A stretch of DNA of 64,000 bases from Linepithema humile (lineage: Eukaryota > Arthropoda > Insecta > Hymenoptera > Formicidae). The stretch covers positions 248,001 to 312,000 of the forward strand of contig NC_090131.1 of assembly GCF_040581485.1 (NCBI RefSeq), given 5' to 3'. The translations under genes were made by a program, and so were the position numbers. Below, one piece after another: positions 12,667 to 24,469 of this stretch; positions within the stretch are counted from its first letter, which is position 1; every line of letters begins with the position of its first letter. Below the pieces are notes generated by a model. The model was not told the origin of the DNA. It searched no databases and was given only the letters and a program-made list of their open reading frames with translations.

Positions 12667-12987
12667 AATAAAATCAGTAGGAGCGTAAAAAGCCACAATG
12701 TTAGTTCTTCGTGCGCAGGTTATAATATATTCGTTAAAAATATTTACATCAATCCCAACTATTTTATTACCGAACAACAATTTGGTTGAAAAAGGATTAT
12801 TAATACGTCTTCCGCATCTTTTACTTTATGTAATTATTGCGAGCAAATTTTACTTCTTAATAATGTACACTGAAGAAGGCTTGATGTCAGGCAGAAACGT
12901 TTGATGTAAACATTTTTAACGAATATATTATAACCTTCGCACGAAGAACTAGCATTGTGGCTCTTTACGCTCCTACTGACTTTATTA
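12667..12987. mobile_element. MITE with about 86-bp inverted repeats
   Basis: The left arm 12667-12752 and the right arm 12901-12987 are inverted copies with only about half a dozen differences. Both start near CAGTAGGAGCGTAAA. The roughly 150-bp centre has no coding capacity. No clear target-site duplication is visible, so the superfamily is undetermined. It is a non-autonomous fold-back element. Confidence 0.88.
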
Positions 12988-15900
12988 TTGTAAATCTAAA
13001 AATGCCATTCTAACTTTACAGAGATTAATAATAAAGATGAAAAAAGACGGTATTGAATACTGCTATCATATACGGCCGGCTTATCCGTGTGTCATAAGCT
13101 TGATTTCAACATCGTTACTATACATCCAAGTTGGTTGGCTTCGCGCATTGCGCCAACATGTAGACATTAAACTGTCAGTAAACTAATATTTAAATCTTGG
13201 CTGAAATTTCTGCACGAGCGACGAAAAGCGCATATGTTAATCGCTTTTTAAAAGTTGCACCTGAAATGGTGGTGCTACCGCGCGTTTCGTTTCATCCTCA
13301 ACAACAGGCAGCACGAAGCACAATATTAATAAAGTCGCATAGAATTTAGCATTTTAATTGTTCCTAATGTAAAAAAAGTATGTTAAGATTGGTGCAAAGA
13401 GGGAAAAAATTGCATCTTTAGATTCACACCTTCACAAATAAATTGCAATATGCAATCAACAGTTACATTTCTATCTTACATGGAACTTGCTAATACGAGT
13501 GAAATTCAATTTCCTCGGAAAGATATCGTCAAGCCAGGATAAGCTTTGAAAATCGATTTTATCGTTGCTTGCTGAAACTTATATATTCATGCGGCACTCA
13601 AGCGTTATTCTATCCCTTTATGTAGCAATTATACGTGGTGAGCGTCATCTTATAAATATAATTGATGACTAGTATTGCTTTTATCGTTTTTGCGTTTAGT
13701 CAACGCGGAACAGAATTGTCTATGAAAGATGATACTGAAAGAAGCGCTAATTGTAAATGCATGTTCCTACGCTTACAATTCTTCACATCTCCGTTGTATT
13801 ATCGCAAACGGCTCGGGTTTCTGGTTCCATTAGCGATTTATTCAACGAGACGTGTGTCAAAACTCTGTCAATGCTTGCCTAGTTGATCCAAGTCCATTAA
13901 GCTTTATTCCCGTTCTCGGGAGTCAACTTTTTAATTATTTGCAGAATTCTTTGGGATTCGCGCGCGACGTTATATTTATATCTTGAGAAGAGTCATTGGT
14001 CGTTTCCTGCCGCGACACATTCAATCCGTTCCGTCGTAATTATAGCGAAATCGAACTTTCAGCGGTCAATGACACCACGTCGTGAACGGATTCTCTTCCG
14101 ATGTACAATTATATAATTTTTATATATGAGACTTGTACGTTGAAACTATAAAAATAGGCATCTAAAGATCTCTACAGATGAAGAAAGCTTGTAATATTTT
14201 GTGGCACAAGAATTATTATATTCTAATAAAGAAATGAGAGAAATTATGTGTTTGAAAAATTAATTACAATAAGTATAAAAGATTAATCAAACTAAAGAGG
14301 TTCTCTTGTATGTTCTCTAAATATTTTCAAGAATCAAAGATGTGCGTCGATAAATCTCAATAATCATAAGAGCTTTTAATTATATATATATATATATATA
14401 AATACTCATTTTACGTTTCAAAGGACGCAGCGATGGAGTTCTATTAGACACGATATCCTATATTCGAAATCGAAATCAATATAATCCCATATACTTCTGG
14501 GCGCAAATTCAATTTTGTTAAAACAGAAGGTGGTACACCGTTGATCTCTTTGCGGAACGACAACGCTTACAATTCTGCATATATTCCTGCTGGCGCTTAT
14601 GCAACTACACCGGCGAGACTACGGGCACGTACATATCTACTTTACATTGTTTGACACAAATAGAATCCAGTGACAGTGGCACTCGCGGTTTTCCTCACGT
14701 GTCAAGTCTCTAGGCGCTACGACAAATATAGATCTTCTCTGATATATCTAATAACACGTATCTCGTGATTCAAAAATGGATTTCCATTATCCGTGATAAT
14801 ATATTCTATTAATATTCTTTATTATATTATTTATATGCATTATTCTTATATTATTAGATATTTCAAATGCAACATCCTCCACGTGTGAAGATCAAGAGAT
14901 ACATAATCATTGCATTACGGTCATAGATTATTCGTTTCAACAATAAGTTAATTTGTTTCTGCGAAAATAAAATTTCAAGATAAAAGTATGCTCATCGGTT
15001 AATGAGCTCCAAATTCACATAAACGTCTGGAGCAATCAGTATGTTAGCGATTAAATTTCTTCGTACCGCTTTGATTATGCGTACTCGAAATATCTCATCT
15101 CTAAAGTGTGCATTCGCGCCATGTGCATTCGCGACTGACGCAAGATGTGCAGCGGTGATACTATTATTTGTACCTACGCAAATGTGCTCAGAGAAGATAC
15201 GAACACAAGCAAGCGCATAGAGACGATTCGATTTAACGGAGCCGACAATCGAAGCGTGAATGCAAAGAATCGCCAAGCGTCAACCATTGACAGTTTATAA
15301 CTTTACAGTATTAATTTTGCGATAAAAATAATACGTAAATTTATGTAAATTTAAAAAATAGGTATTATAAAAATTAGGTATATTATAAAAAATAGGTATT
15401 ATAAAAATAGGTATCAAAATAAAATCAAATCGGTGAAAGAATCTGCATTGGAAAAAGAATATCTGGTAGTTTTTTTTTACTTTTACCGTACAAATTTTGC
15501 TTAAATAATTAAATGTTTTGAAAATAAAAATACAAATAAAGTTACAAATGTCCAATGGCAGTAAACTTGAAAAATTGCAGGAAATTGTTAAGAAAAGAAA
15601 ACTCTTAGGGGGGGAAAAAAAAAAAAAAAAAAAGAGAGAGAGAGAGAGAGGTAAAAGAGGAGCAAATGAACAGATCGTTGCAATGTAGACGCGGCAAGAC
15701 GCTATTGCGACGTTTCTGGCAAGGACATCGACGCAATGCATCTAACATAAACGTCTCGGGTCAAGAAAATTACATGACGATATCAACTATTTCGTTGGCA
15801 ATATCCTGGCAAAAAAGAGCCAGGGATGGTCTTTTCCTTTCGATGAAGTAACAATCGCGTAAATGTAAGAGAACGATTGTGTTGGCCGATGACGAGCGCC

Positions 15901-17276
15901 AAATGCCCCACATTCGTTTATTAGGAACAAACAGGCAGATATGAGGAGCCGAACAATAAAGCCGTTCGCGAAGCATCGTTCTATGCAACTCAATACAATT
16001 ATAAGTACTGTTATGACAGATGTGCATATATAGAAAGATGTTTAAATTTATTAGATCATCAGTACATACTTTGTTGCCATTATTTGTATTTAAGCATCAA
16101 TACCGATATATATTATGACACTAATATACTGATACTAATATATATAAACTAAAGAAATAAATTTCTATAATAATAAATGTTTCAAAAATGTAATAAAGAT
16201 AATCTGAATTAAGTTAATGAAATCCCTATCCTTATTGATAGGTAATCAAATAATTTCACTTTTAATTAAAATCTATTTAATTTGAAATCGTCTTTAAATT
16301 AACCGAAAAATTTATTCCTTCGTTGGATTTTCGCGAAAAAAATAGCAATTTAAAATTTCTCAAAAAACATATGCTTATGGTTGTATGCTTATGCACGGTT
16401 TTTAAGACATACTGTGTATGCATTTATAACAGAGAAAGCTCCGCTTAGATGGTCAAACGATTCTAATTTCGGTATACGGTTAGCACGTGGCTTTATTATA
16501 GCAGAGTGGATTTATGCACGTGAGAATCGACGAGATAACGCTGTACACGCGTCAAGGAAGTTATATTTTTAGCAGATACGGGGGCTGCGGCCGTAAGTTA
16601 TATTCGCACAGTAAAATAAAGATATAATAAACGGCCAATGAATAGGGTTGAGAGGTATACAATGAAATAAAATTAAAAATGCAGATCAAGTACCACGATC
16701 AGAGGAAAAACTGTTCTTCGGCGTAGCTTTCTTTAAATCAATCTTGTTCTAAGTAACAACTTTAAAAAGCTAGTAAAACAATTTCAAGAAAGCGTTAGCA
16801 AATCGACGAATAACTCTATAATATTTATGTAAATAAGAAGAAGAATCTTTCATTGTATTATTTTTTATAACACCTACTGAGAAATTGCCTGTTTTACGCA
16901 CGTGCGTAGTATAGCGATATTATAAACGAGACATTTTGTTGTATTGAGTATATTATTGTTGTTGCAAATAGCGTTATGCTGAGAAAATCTCTTGACAGAC
17001 ATCTTAGTACTGGAGAAAGTGCTCATACTTAATATCTTTTTATATTTAAAATAAATTTTAAAGCAATTTTTATAAATATAGATACGTTAACATTACAAAT
17101 GTAATATTTGCAAGAAAATTATATATTATATAAATTATCATAATTTCAATCATCAAAATTTTTATATAATTACACAATGGTAGTAGTTGTCCATATGATT
17201 CCCATTCGAGCTTAATTTACAAAAATTTCTTTATTTATATAAAATATAAAGAAAAAGGTTAATGTTACTCACATTG
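12988..17276. other. Intergenic stretch, no supported gene
   Basis: The stretch is A+T-rich with short chance frames on both strands. A coding-like fragment on the plus strand around 13196-13340 is too short to name. TA repeats lie near 14380-14400. A homopolymer and microsatellite block (G7, A19, then GA repeats) lies at 15608-15651. Nothing else is recognised. Confidence 0.5.
15608..15651. repeat. G7-A19-(GA)n low-complexity tract
   Basis: Seven G, then 19 A, then about nine GA repeats. It also produces a spurious low-complexity frame on the minus strand. Confidence 0.9.
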
Positions 17277-17640
17277 TTGTATCTCAGCCGACGATATCTC
17301 GCTGATACTTCACGAATGGTAGAAGAAGGATCAATTCAACACTCCACTAATTTCTACCAATTTTCCAAATGAACACACAAAACACTTGTAATGTTTTAAA
17401 TACATAACCTCACAATTCACAATAAAAATCGTTGCGTTTACTGATTACCGCACTTTGCTAGTACTACGTTAAAGACAAAAAATACAGTGATACACGAAAC
17501 ATTTCGTACCTGATTGATTTCAAATCAACACAGATTTTTTTGCAAATAAATCTATAACAAAATAACGTTTAATACATCAGAGAGAGAAAGCAGCCATCTT
17601 GACGAACGTATTGGTTCGCAGCGCCAACTGCATTTACAAA
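17277..17640 (-). promoter_or_regulatory. Possible promoter and non-coding first exon
   Basis: Read on the minus strand, a YY1/Pho-like site (CAAGATGGCTGC, around 17588-17600) precedes about 300 bp without a long frame. The stretch ends at CAACAAT|GTGAGTAAC, a strong 5' splice donor near 17277. That is the look of a leader exon whose start codon may be split by an intron. No matching coding exon could be found downstream between 17.2 and 11 kb, so this may be a non-coding transcript or chance. Confidence 0.25.
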
Positions 17641-18059
17641 AGTAAAACTGTATATAAAAACGTAATTACCATTTGAGTTACGTCTCGGTTAATAAGAGAA
17701 TTTGAGTCTCGTCTCTAATAGGGTTTGAATCTCGAGTTTGAGTAGAATGTTCTTGAGACTCGGTTGTGATTATAGTATTACGAGTAAGTTTGAAGATTCG
17801 ATTAAAGAGCAAGATTAACATTGATTAAAAAAGCTAATCCCACAGTTAAATACTTCTTTTATCAGATTAATTGATTAACAGATAGATCAAACAGACATTT
17901 GTCATAATTTCACGAATACATTATTTCCTTCTTGACATAACACTTGCATATTATTTTACAACAGGTTCTATAAAGACGTTTCATTTTATGGAACATGATA
18001 AATACCAACAGGTATATCAATATTTTTATGTAAATTTTGTTTTAATTATAGATACTCTT

Positions 18060-19510
18060 TTATGCCTTAAATATGATGAACAGAAAACTAAGTAATATGA
18101 TAGCAGCAGCTAAAACTACGATGCAGTACAACTTTTTATTGGCCTTTTGATAGGAGTCGGCTTTCTTTAATTGTTTATAGCCTTCGTGTACTTGCACTTG
18201 CGTTTGTTCGATATTATAATCAATCCGATCTAAAATAGTACCCTGATCCTGTACCATTACTGCAAGATCCTGTGTATAATAAAAATCCAAAATCATACAT
18301 TGTATTACATTACAAGTAAAACTACAAATATCAAAGCAGATGAGATATAATGTAAATATATATTTACAATTTGTTGTTATACTGTTCATTATGATAATTT
18401 CGTATATGAATTACCTTGAAAATGTGTTTTAAGTCTGCTATACTTTGAACTATACTTCCAATTTGTTCTTCTCTTTCTAATGCTAATTTCATTCTATCTT
18501 CGGGTTCCTCTAATTGTAATAAAACCGAGTCTTGCCTCTGTTGGTTTTTCTGCCAGTAATCATTGCTTGCTTCATTCGATTCTGTCAACCAAGAATCTGT
18601 TGCTACATTATCTAAAAAAGACTGGTCTTCTGCAAAGAACTGGCTATTTCTCTCTTCTCTTGATTTCACCTCTGCAAAAATTTATTACAACTGAATATGT
18701 ATAAAAGTTATAGAATTGTTAAACTATAGAAAAAACATAATACGTGTTAAGTAATGATTCTGTGCTGATCTATAGCGAAGGCCTAATTCCTGCAAGGCAG
18801 CAGAAAGAGCCATTACTGCACTGGCAGCTAGTCGACGTTCCGCGAGCTTTGTTTCATGTCTATTAGCTGACTTAATTGTTTGTACTTGTCTATAGCCATT
18901 AGAGAATCCACGGCCAATTTCTCGTGTCAATTGTTCCATTTGTCTTTCTTCCTATGTTATAAAGCATATTTCAAATCCTTACGTTATAATTATTATAAGA
19001 AATAAATATTTTCTTTGCTTGATACATTTTTCACAAAGCATGCTGATTTTTGTAAATACAGCTAATTATGTCATTTAACAATTGATAGATTACAGTCTCA
19101 GGAATTCACAAACCTGAGATGTATCATCCAAGGTAGGTCTGGTGAGCTGCTTGGAATGCAACTCGACCAAGCTATCAATTTTCACTCGTAATCTGCTCAG
19201 GATATATTGTGTCTCTTCCAAGGCATCTGCCCAGACAGGCGGTGCACCGCTGTCTGTATTCACACCCTTCAACTCTACGTTATCTGATCCACCAGAATCC
19301 GATTCCACCAGTGCTACTCGATCGGTCAGGTTCTAAAAAAGTGGATTAAGCGTCTAATGTGAAAAATCATAGAACAAATGGATAGAAGCGGCATGATATC
19401 ACACAACAGAACAGGTTAAGTGCACGCACCTGTTCGGCGTAAATATGCCTACTCTGCATAGCATTGTTTCTCATTAAGACAAAAGGCTCAGTCAAGTTTC
19501 TTGTGGCCAT
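18060..19510 (-). CDS. Syx16: Syntaxin-16, five exons
   Basis: The exons are 19510-19430, 19332-19114, 18951-18744, 18671-18415 and 18269-18060. All phases agree and give 324 residues, as in vertebrate STX16. It is the Qa-SNARE of endosome-to-trans-Golgi transport. The N-terminus MATRNLTEPFVLMRNNA matches the family peptide. It is followed by the Habc helices in exons 2-3 and a linker starting VKSREERNSQFF. The SNARE helix spans the end of exon 4 and exon 5, with the zero-layer Gln in MVQDQGTILDRID. A single C-terminal membrane anchor ends at IIFKA. The exon 3 donor (C|GTATTA) is weak but the only one that keeps the frame. Confidence 0.95.
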
Positions 19511-20183
19511 TTTTCAACAATTATTTCTTCTTCTATCGCAACGTAATTATAAACGCGGTATATCTTATAATCATTCCATCATCGGCCGCATCGTCACGAC
19601 GCACTGGACCAGCTGTGACCAGCTGTCATCTTGCATCAGCTGATTAGCAGGTCTGCGCCAGTGACGCCAGATTTGAGACGCAAGCAGTAAGCAGCATGAG
19701 GGAGGGAATACCGCGTATATATGTATGTATGAACTCTTTTTAAAAAAAGGCATTTTCAAGAGATCCTAAAAACGTCCTAAAGAGACGTTTACACGTACGT
19801 AGCTTGCGCATGTGTACGGTATTCTCTCTCTCTCTCGTACTGCTTGTTGCTGTGTCTCAAATCTGGCGTCACTGATACAGACCATATAAAATATAAAAAA
19901 ACCACACAGTAAGTGTATTAACAAAATTTTTTAATTTAATTTACAGAACATTTACAATATTTATATACAAGCATATAAATATAAAAACATTTCATTGTTG
20001 CATAGTAATACAAAGGAAATAGCTTTACATAAGGTACAAATTTTTTTTCTATGTAGTAAAGAAATGATATAATAAAGGTTTTAAATTCTTGTTCACTAAT
20101 AAATGCTTAATGATCGTTTTTCTGATGATATCTTCTTAACCTTAAATTTGTTTTCTGATATTTAAAAAAGTACATGAATGTAC

Positions 20184-20296
20184 CCAGACAGCACAGCATA
20201 TCCAAGAGACGTCCAGATATCTCGAAGACATTTTTGAGATGACAGAACATCCTCTGAGTATCCTTTGGATTTATTGTGGACATGTATGCTGTCTGG
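20184..20296. repeat. Short inverted-repeat (MITE-like) element
   Basis: The ends CCAGACAGCACAGCATA and TATGCTGTCTGG are imperfect inverted copies. The interior contains words of the GACGTCCAGATATCTC and ATCCTCTGAG type, which resemble a dispersed repeat. No target duplication is evident. Confidence 0.45.
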
Positions 20297-20301
20297 ATAT
20301 A

Positions 20302-20363
20302 TATTCAAGATATAATAATAAATTAAAAATTTATTCAAGATATATAACAATAAATTAAAAATT
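20302..20363. repeat. Tandem duplication, about 31-bp unit
   Basis: Two near-identical copies of a unit beginning TATTCAAGATATA and ending AAATTAAAAATT lie next to the MITE-like repeat. Confidence 0.75.
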
Positions 20364-20444
20364 CATCGAATAATTCTAATTTCAAAGTTTGAAATTATGA
20401 GATATGTGAAAATGAAATTTACTGATGTATATCAATATCTCAGC

Positions 20445-20939
20445 TTAAGCACTATAATGATTTCGCTGTGTGTTGTGTAATTTGCTTTTAGTTTCAATCA
20501 CTAATGGCCGAGTACTGTAGAGGCTACCTAAAGTGACTTGTCTTTTGATCATTGCTAGTGCTTCCTCTCCTTTTGCAAAATATTGTCTAATTTTTTCTTC
20601 GTCTTTCAATGTTTTATTTTCCTTGAATTCATGTCGTATTTTACGTAAAGCATACATTCTGAAAAAAGTACAAAATAATTTATTCTTGTGCATGCACCAT
20701 ATAATGCAATCACACAAATATACAATAAAAACGAGTATAATAATATGTTATAATTAATTTATACATATAAGAATTACAATTAAAAAATAAGATTATTCTC
20801 TACATTGTCTATCATAGTTCTATCATCACTGTCGTAAAAACATGTAAATGTGTTACCTATAATTGTATGAGCTCCATTTCTTACTTTCTTGAATTAGATT
20901 CCGATAAAGGCTCAGAATTACCTCTCGACTGAGACCCAT
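20445..20939 (-). CDS. LYRM4: LYRM4/ISD11 Fe-S cluster assembly subunit
   Basis: The two exons, 20939-20857 and 20658-20445, give 98 residues (human 91). ISD11 stabilises the cysteine desulfurase NFS1 in the mitochondrial matrix and is needed for Fe-S cluster formation. The protein starts MGLSREVILSLYRNLIQESK with the LYR tripeptide that names the family. It continues through SSYNYRMYALRKIRHEFKEN to the conserved QVTLGSLYST block. The split Arg codon AG|A joins the exons. It lies head-to-head with mitochondrial PheRS, and the interval between them probably serves as a shared promoter. Confidence 0.95.
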
Positions 20940-21705
20940 TATTTTTAAAAGAAGTAAACTACTAATTTAAACAAATCCGGCTAATTCGCTGTAGCACATG
21001 GTTAGGTGGTTAGGTTGAGATAAGTCGGAAATCGTTGTCTAGAAAATTTCATTCATAATTATAGTTATGTTGTCGACCTTTTTTAAATGGTCTAGAAAAT
21101 TTCATCTAGAGTCTCTTTTATGTTGTCGTCAATATGTTAGGATATATCCACATAAATTTGCATATGCTGATGTCCTATACAAGTTTGTCTGGATATATTT
21201 TAAGTCTCAGCAAATATCACTTAAATGTTATATGTATTACAAATTATTTTTAAAAATGTCAATATAAACATTGAATTAAATAACATTATTCATTATAATT
21301 TTTATGTGTTTTAATATTTTTGTAATCTAATCTGAATATTTTGACAGTTTGTTACATAACCTTCATGTGTTTTATTTCCGAAATATAAAAACAGGAAGAG
21401 AATAATTTAATAAAATAAACATACTTGCAAGTCTAGATGTAACTGTGTGTGAGATAACTCTTTGAGTTGGAAGCACTCTAAAAAAATATATATATTTCCG
21501 AAATAGCAATTTGGATCTTTGTTTTTAAGATAAATATCTTAAGATAATTTTTCGTTAATATAGCATGTATACATCTAAATAAATAAATAAATAAAACAAA
21601 TAAGATTAATAAACGCAATTATGTGGTGCGTAATGTTTATAGATCTTTATTTACGTTTTAAAAATTAGAAATAACTTTTATAATCAAAGTATATTTATGT
21701 TACAG
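20940..21705. promoter_or_regulatory. Bidirectional promoter region between LYRM4 and mt-PheRS, with PheRS 5' leader
   Basis: The LYRM4 start codon lies at 20939 (minus), and the first clear mt-PheRS coding exon starts at 21706 (plus). The first PheRS exon must lie in between; an ATG at 21067 opening MLSTFFKW is a candidate, but its donor is uncertain. A 53-bp imperfect tandem duplication (21037-21089 and 21090-21142) shares GTCTAGAAAATTTCAT and TGTTGTCG in both copies. Confidence 0.6.
21037..21142. repeat. 53-bp imperfect tandem duplication
   Basis: GTCTAGAAAATTTCAT occurs at 21037 and 21090, and TGTTGTCG at 21068 and 21121, both exactly 53 bp apart. It duplicates the candidate PheRS start region. 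Confidence 0.8.
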
Positions 21706-23161
21706 GTATAACCGGTATAACAGATGTATTTATCTTTGTAAAAAACCGTTGAAAACATGTAGAACATCTTCTACTGTTGCCAATGTTAATAAGAATGTCA
21801 ATGAATTGATACTTCTTGGTCAAAAATATGTAACAGATGATTGGACAAATGTTACTCCAAACGTTATCGCTAAATTAGGAAAAAATCTGCATACTAAACA
21901 ATATCATCCACTCTCACATATACGTCAACGCATCGTAAATTATTTTTATGGACAGTTTCGCAATAAAAGTGGAACTCCATCATTTGGTATTTTTGACAAT
22001 ATATGTCCCATAGTTACAGTGGCTCAAAATTTTGATTCCCTTCTTGTGCCGAAAGATCATCCAAGTAGAAAGAAAACAGATTGTTACTTTGTAAATCGAG
22101 ATACATTATTGCGGGCGCACACAACAGCACATCAAGCAGAATTAATCTCCATGGGATTGAATAACTTTCTTGTTATTGGGGATGTATATCGACGAGATGA
22201 AGTTGACAGTACACATTATCCAATTTTTCATCAAGCTGATGCAGTCAGATTACGTACATCGCAAGAAGTATTTTATAGTGTAAACGATTCTGAAAATCTA
22301 AAACTATTTGAGCATAGAGGAATAGAAACTTCTGAAAAACAGGGTTGTCATACCTTAGAAGCTGTAAAGATAATGGAACAAGAATTAAAAAATACTTTAA
22401 TTGGCCTAGCGAAAGCTATCTTTGGGAAAGGTACCATACTATATTTTATTGACTCTATTAATTTGACTTGATATTGATTTAAAAATATTTTATGATGATA
22501 GATGTGCAATGCAGATGGGTTGATGAATATTTTCCGTTTACCCATCCGTCTTATGAATTGGAAGTATTGTATAATGACAAATGGCTTGAAATATTGGGTT
22601 GTGGCATCATGCGTCAAGAAATTCTACAAAAATCTGGTGCTGTGGATCGAATTGGATGGGCATTCGGTCTTGGCTTAGAACGTTTGGCTATGTGCTTGTA
22701 TGATATACCAGACATAAGATTATTTTGGAGTAACGACGTAGGTTTCCTAAATCAATTTAAAGTAGACAATCCTTATGCACATATACAATATAAGGTGAGA
22801 TACTTAATATTAATCACATTTATATGTGATTAGTGAAAAATAACTTATGTGAGTAAACATCTTTTTTTAGCCCATCAGTATATATCCTCCCTGCACAAAT
22901 GACATAAGTTTCTGGTTACCAGAAGATGGAAGTTACTCTCCCAATAATTTCTACGACATAGTCAGAGAAATAGGTGGCGATTTTATTGAACAAATTTTAC
23001 TGAAAGATAAATTCATTCATCCAAAGACTAAAAAAACATCTCATTGCTACAGCATAGTGTATAGACACATGGAGCGTACTTTGACACAGAACGAAGTCAA
23101 TGAACTTCATAGTCAAGTAGAAAAGGCCATAACTACTAAACTTAATGTAACTATTAGATAA
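21706..23161 (+). CDS. FARS2: Mitochondrial phenylalanyl-tRNA synthetase (5' end unresolved)
   Basis: The exons are 21706-22430, 22502-22794 and 22871-23161, with consistent phases; the exon with the start codon is not placed. The enzyme is the monomeric class-II synthetase that charges mitochondrial tRNA-Phe. The first listed exon opens with a basic stretch that fits a presequence. It then shows HPLSHIRQRI, NFDSLLVPKDHPSRK and the motif-2 region VGDVYRRDEVDSTHYPIFHQ. Exon 2 carries WVDEYFPFTHPS and motif 3, GWAFGLGLERLAM. Exon 3 is the anticodon-binding FDX-ACB domain, with NDISFWLPEDGSY and KTSHCYSIVYRHMERTL. Acceptor TTACAG precedes 21706 and demands two bases of a codon from upstream. AATAAA begins 8 bp after the stop. 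Confidence 0.95.
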
Positions 23162-24469
23162 AGTTAACAATAAAATACTGTCTTAAAAAAACTGGAATTT
23201 TTATTTAAACCAATTTGTTTTTTTTTTATCTGCCAGAATATCAATTTTAAACTATTATTAATTTCAATAAATTATGGACAAAAATATAATATGAACAATA
23301 GAAATATCAGAAGTCAGGAAAAGGAATATATTATTTTATTTACGAATAAATTAATCATAAACGTATTACATAGCAAACAATGGTTCTCTAGAAACAGCTA
23401 TATTATTTATGATACGCTTCATCCACATTAGAGATAACAACGATTACAGTTATGTCCTACATGCTTGCAGTATATACATGAATATAAAACATACTACGTA
23501 ATCCAATATTATTATTTATGCATACTATACGACTGGGAATACAAATGTTAACGAAAATATGTCCTGCATGGATAAAGATAATTTTTAAAGAATAAGATAA
23601 AAAAAATAATTGTCTTGTATAGTTTCAAAATAAAGCACGTTATAAAATAACGTTAGTACAAAAAATGCTGTTTAGACTTAGTTAGCATAAATCACAGTTT
23701 TATTTCTGACACTCAAATTTGTATTCTTTAATTGTATTAGTTCTATAACAATTTTTAAGTGAAGTGCATTTCGCATTATATAAATGAAGATTGCTTGCGT
23801 AAATTTACGCGTATATTGGAAAATTTATTTGATACGTGAAAAATACTGAATAGTGCTCTCAATTAAAATATGTCTAATTGGTATTTTAAGAACAATAAAA
23901 AGATCAGACTATATAAATGCCGCAGTATGTGCATATAAACGCACTGAAATGGAAGATGCGATTTTGGCATTGCATTAATAAATAAATATGTAAACAAAAA
24001 AACGTAAGAAAAATCAGATACAAAAAGGTCCAAATCCAGGATGCGTACTAGATAAGCTTGCAGGAAGAATTAATGTTATGCGTAATATCGTGAAGTTATT
24101 GATTTTACTTGTAACAAATTTAATCCAATCCACGTTTCAATAAAATTAGTCACTGTGTAATGTGAAACAAGCAATTTTGAAAACTTTACCGGCTCGTATT
24201 TTGCTGTGTAGACATTTTCTATTACATTAGTCGTTGTTATGACTAATGTTACAAAAATTGTTCGATTATTACAAAAATAGTTGGTTGATATAAAATGGTG
24301 CATATGACTTTTCTTATTTCACTAAAATTTAACTAAGCGATATTAATTGGATTGGATTTATAGGTATTTGAACGAAAAATTTTTATATACTTGTTTCTGT
24401 CTGTTAAATATTGATGTTTTATCCTCCTTTGTCATCCATATATGGAAAGAATAAACTTTCTCGTGGGAT
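23162..24469. other. Convergent intergenic region (PheRS and ATP9 3' ends)
   Basis: The region is A+T-rich between the stops of two convergent genes, with the PheRS polyadenylation signal at its left edge. No frame above about 75 codons and no repeat is seen. Confidence 0.6.

Larger units (their letters stand above)
19511..20444. other. Syx16 upstream region to LYRM4 3' end
   Basis: The region contains the presumed Syx16 promoter (19511 onward), a short TC tract near 19826-19842, the MITE-like repeat at 20184-20296 and an A+T-rich tandem repeat at 20302-20363. No gene is seen. Confidence 0.55.

Noticed and set aside
13196..13340. A protein-like fragment (NRFLKVAPEMVVLPRVSF) on the plus strand
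   Set aside because: It has no start, splice site or recognisable relative; at most it is a decayed fragment.
15295..15741. A 148-codon minus-strand frame rich in Phe, Leu and Ser
   Set aside because: It is created by the A19/(GA)n low-complexity tract and A+T-rich flanks.
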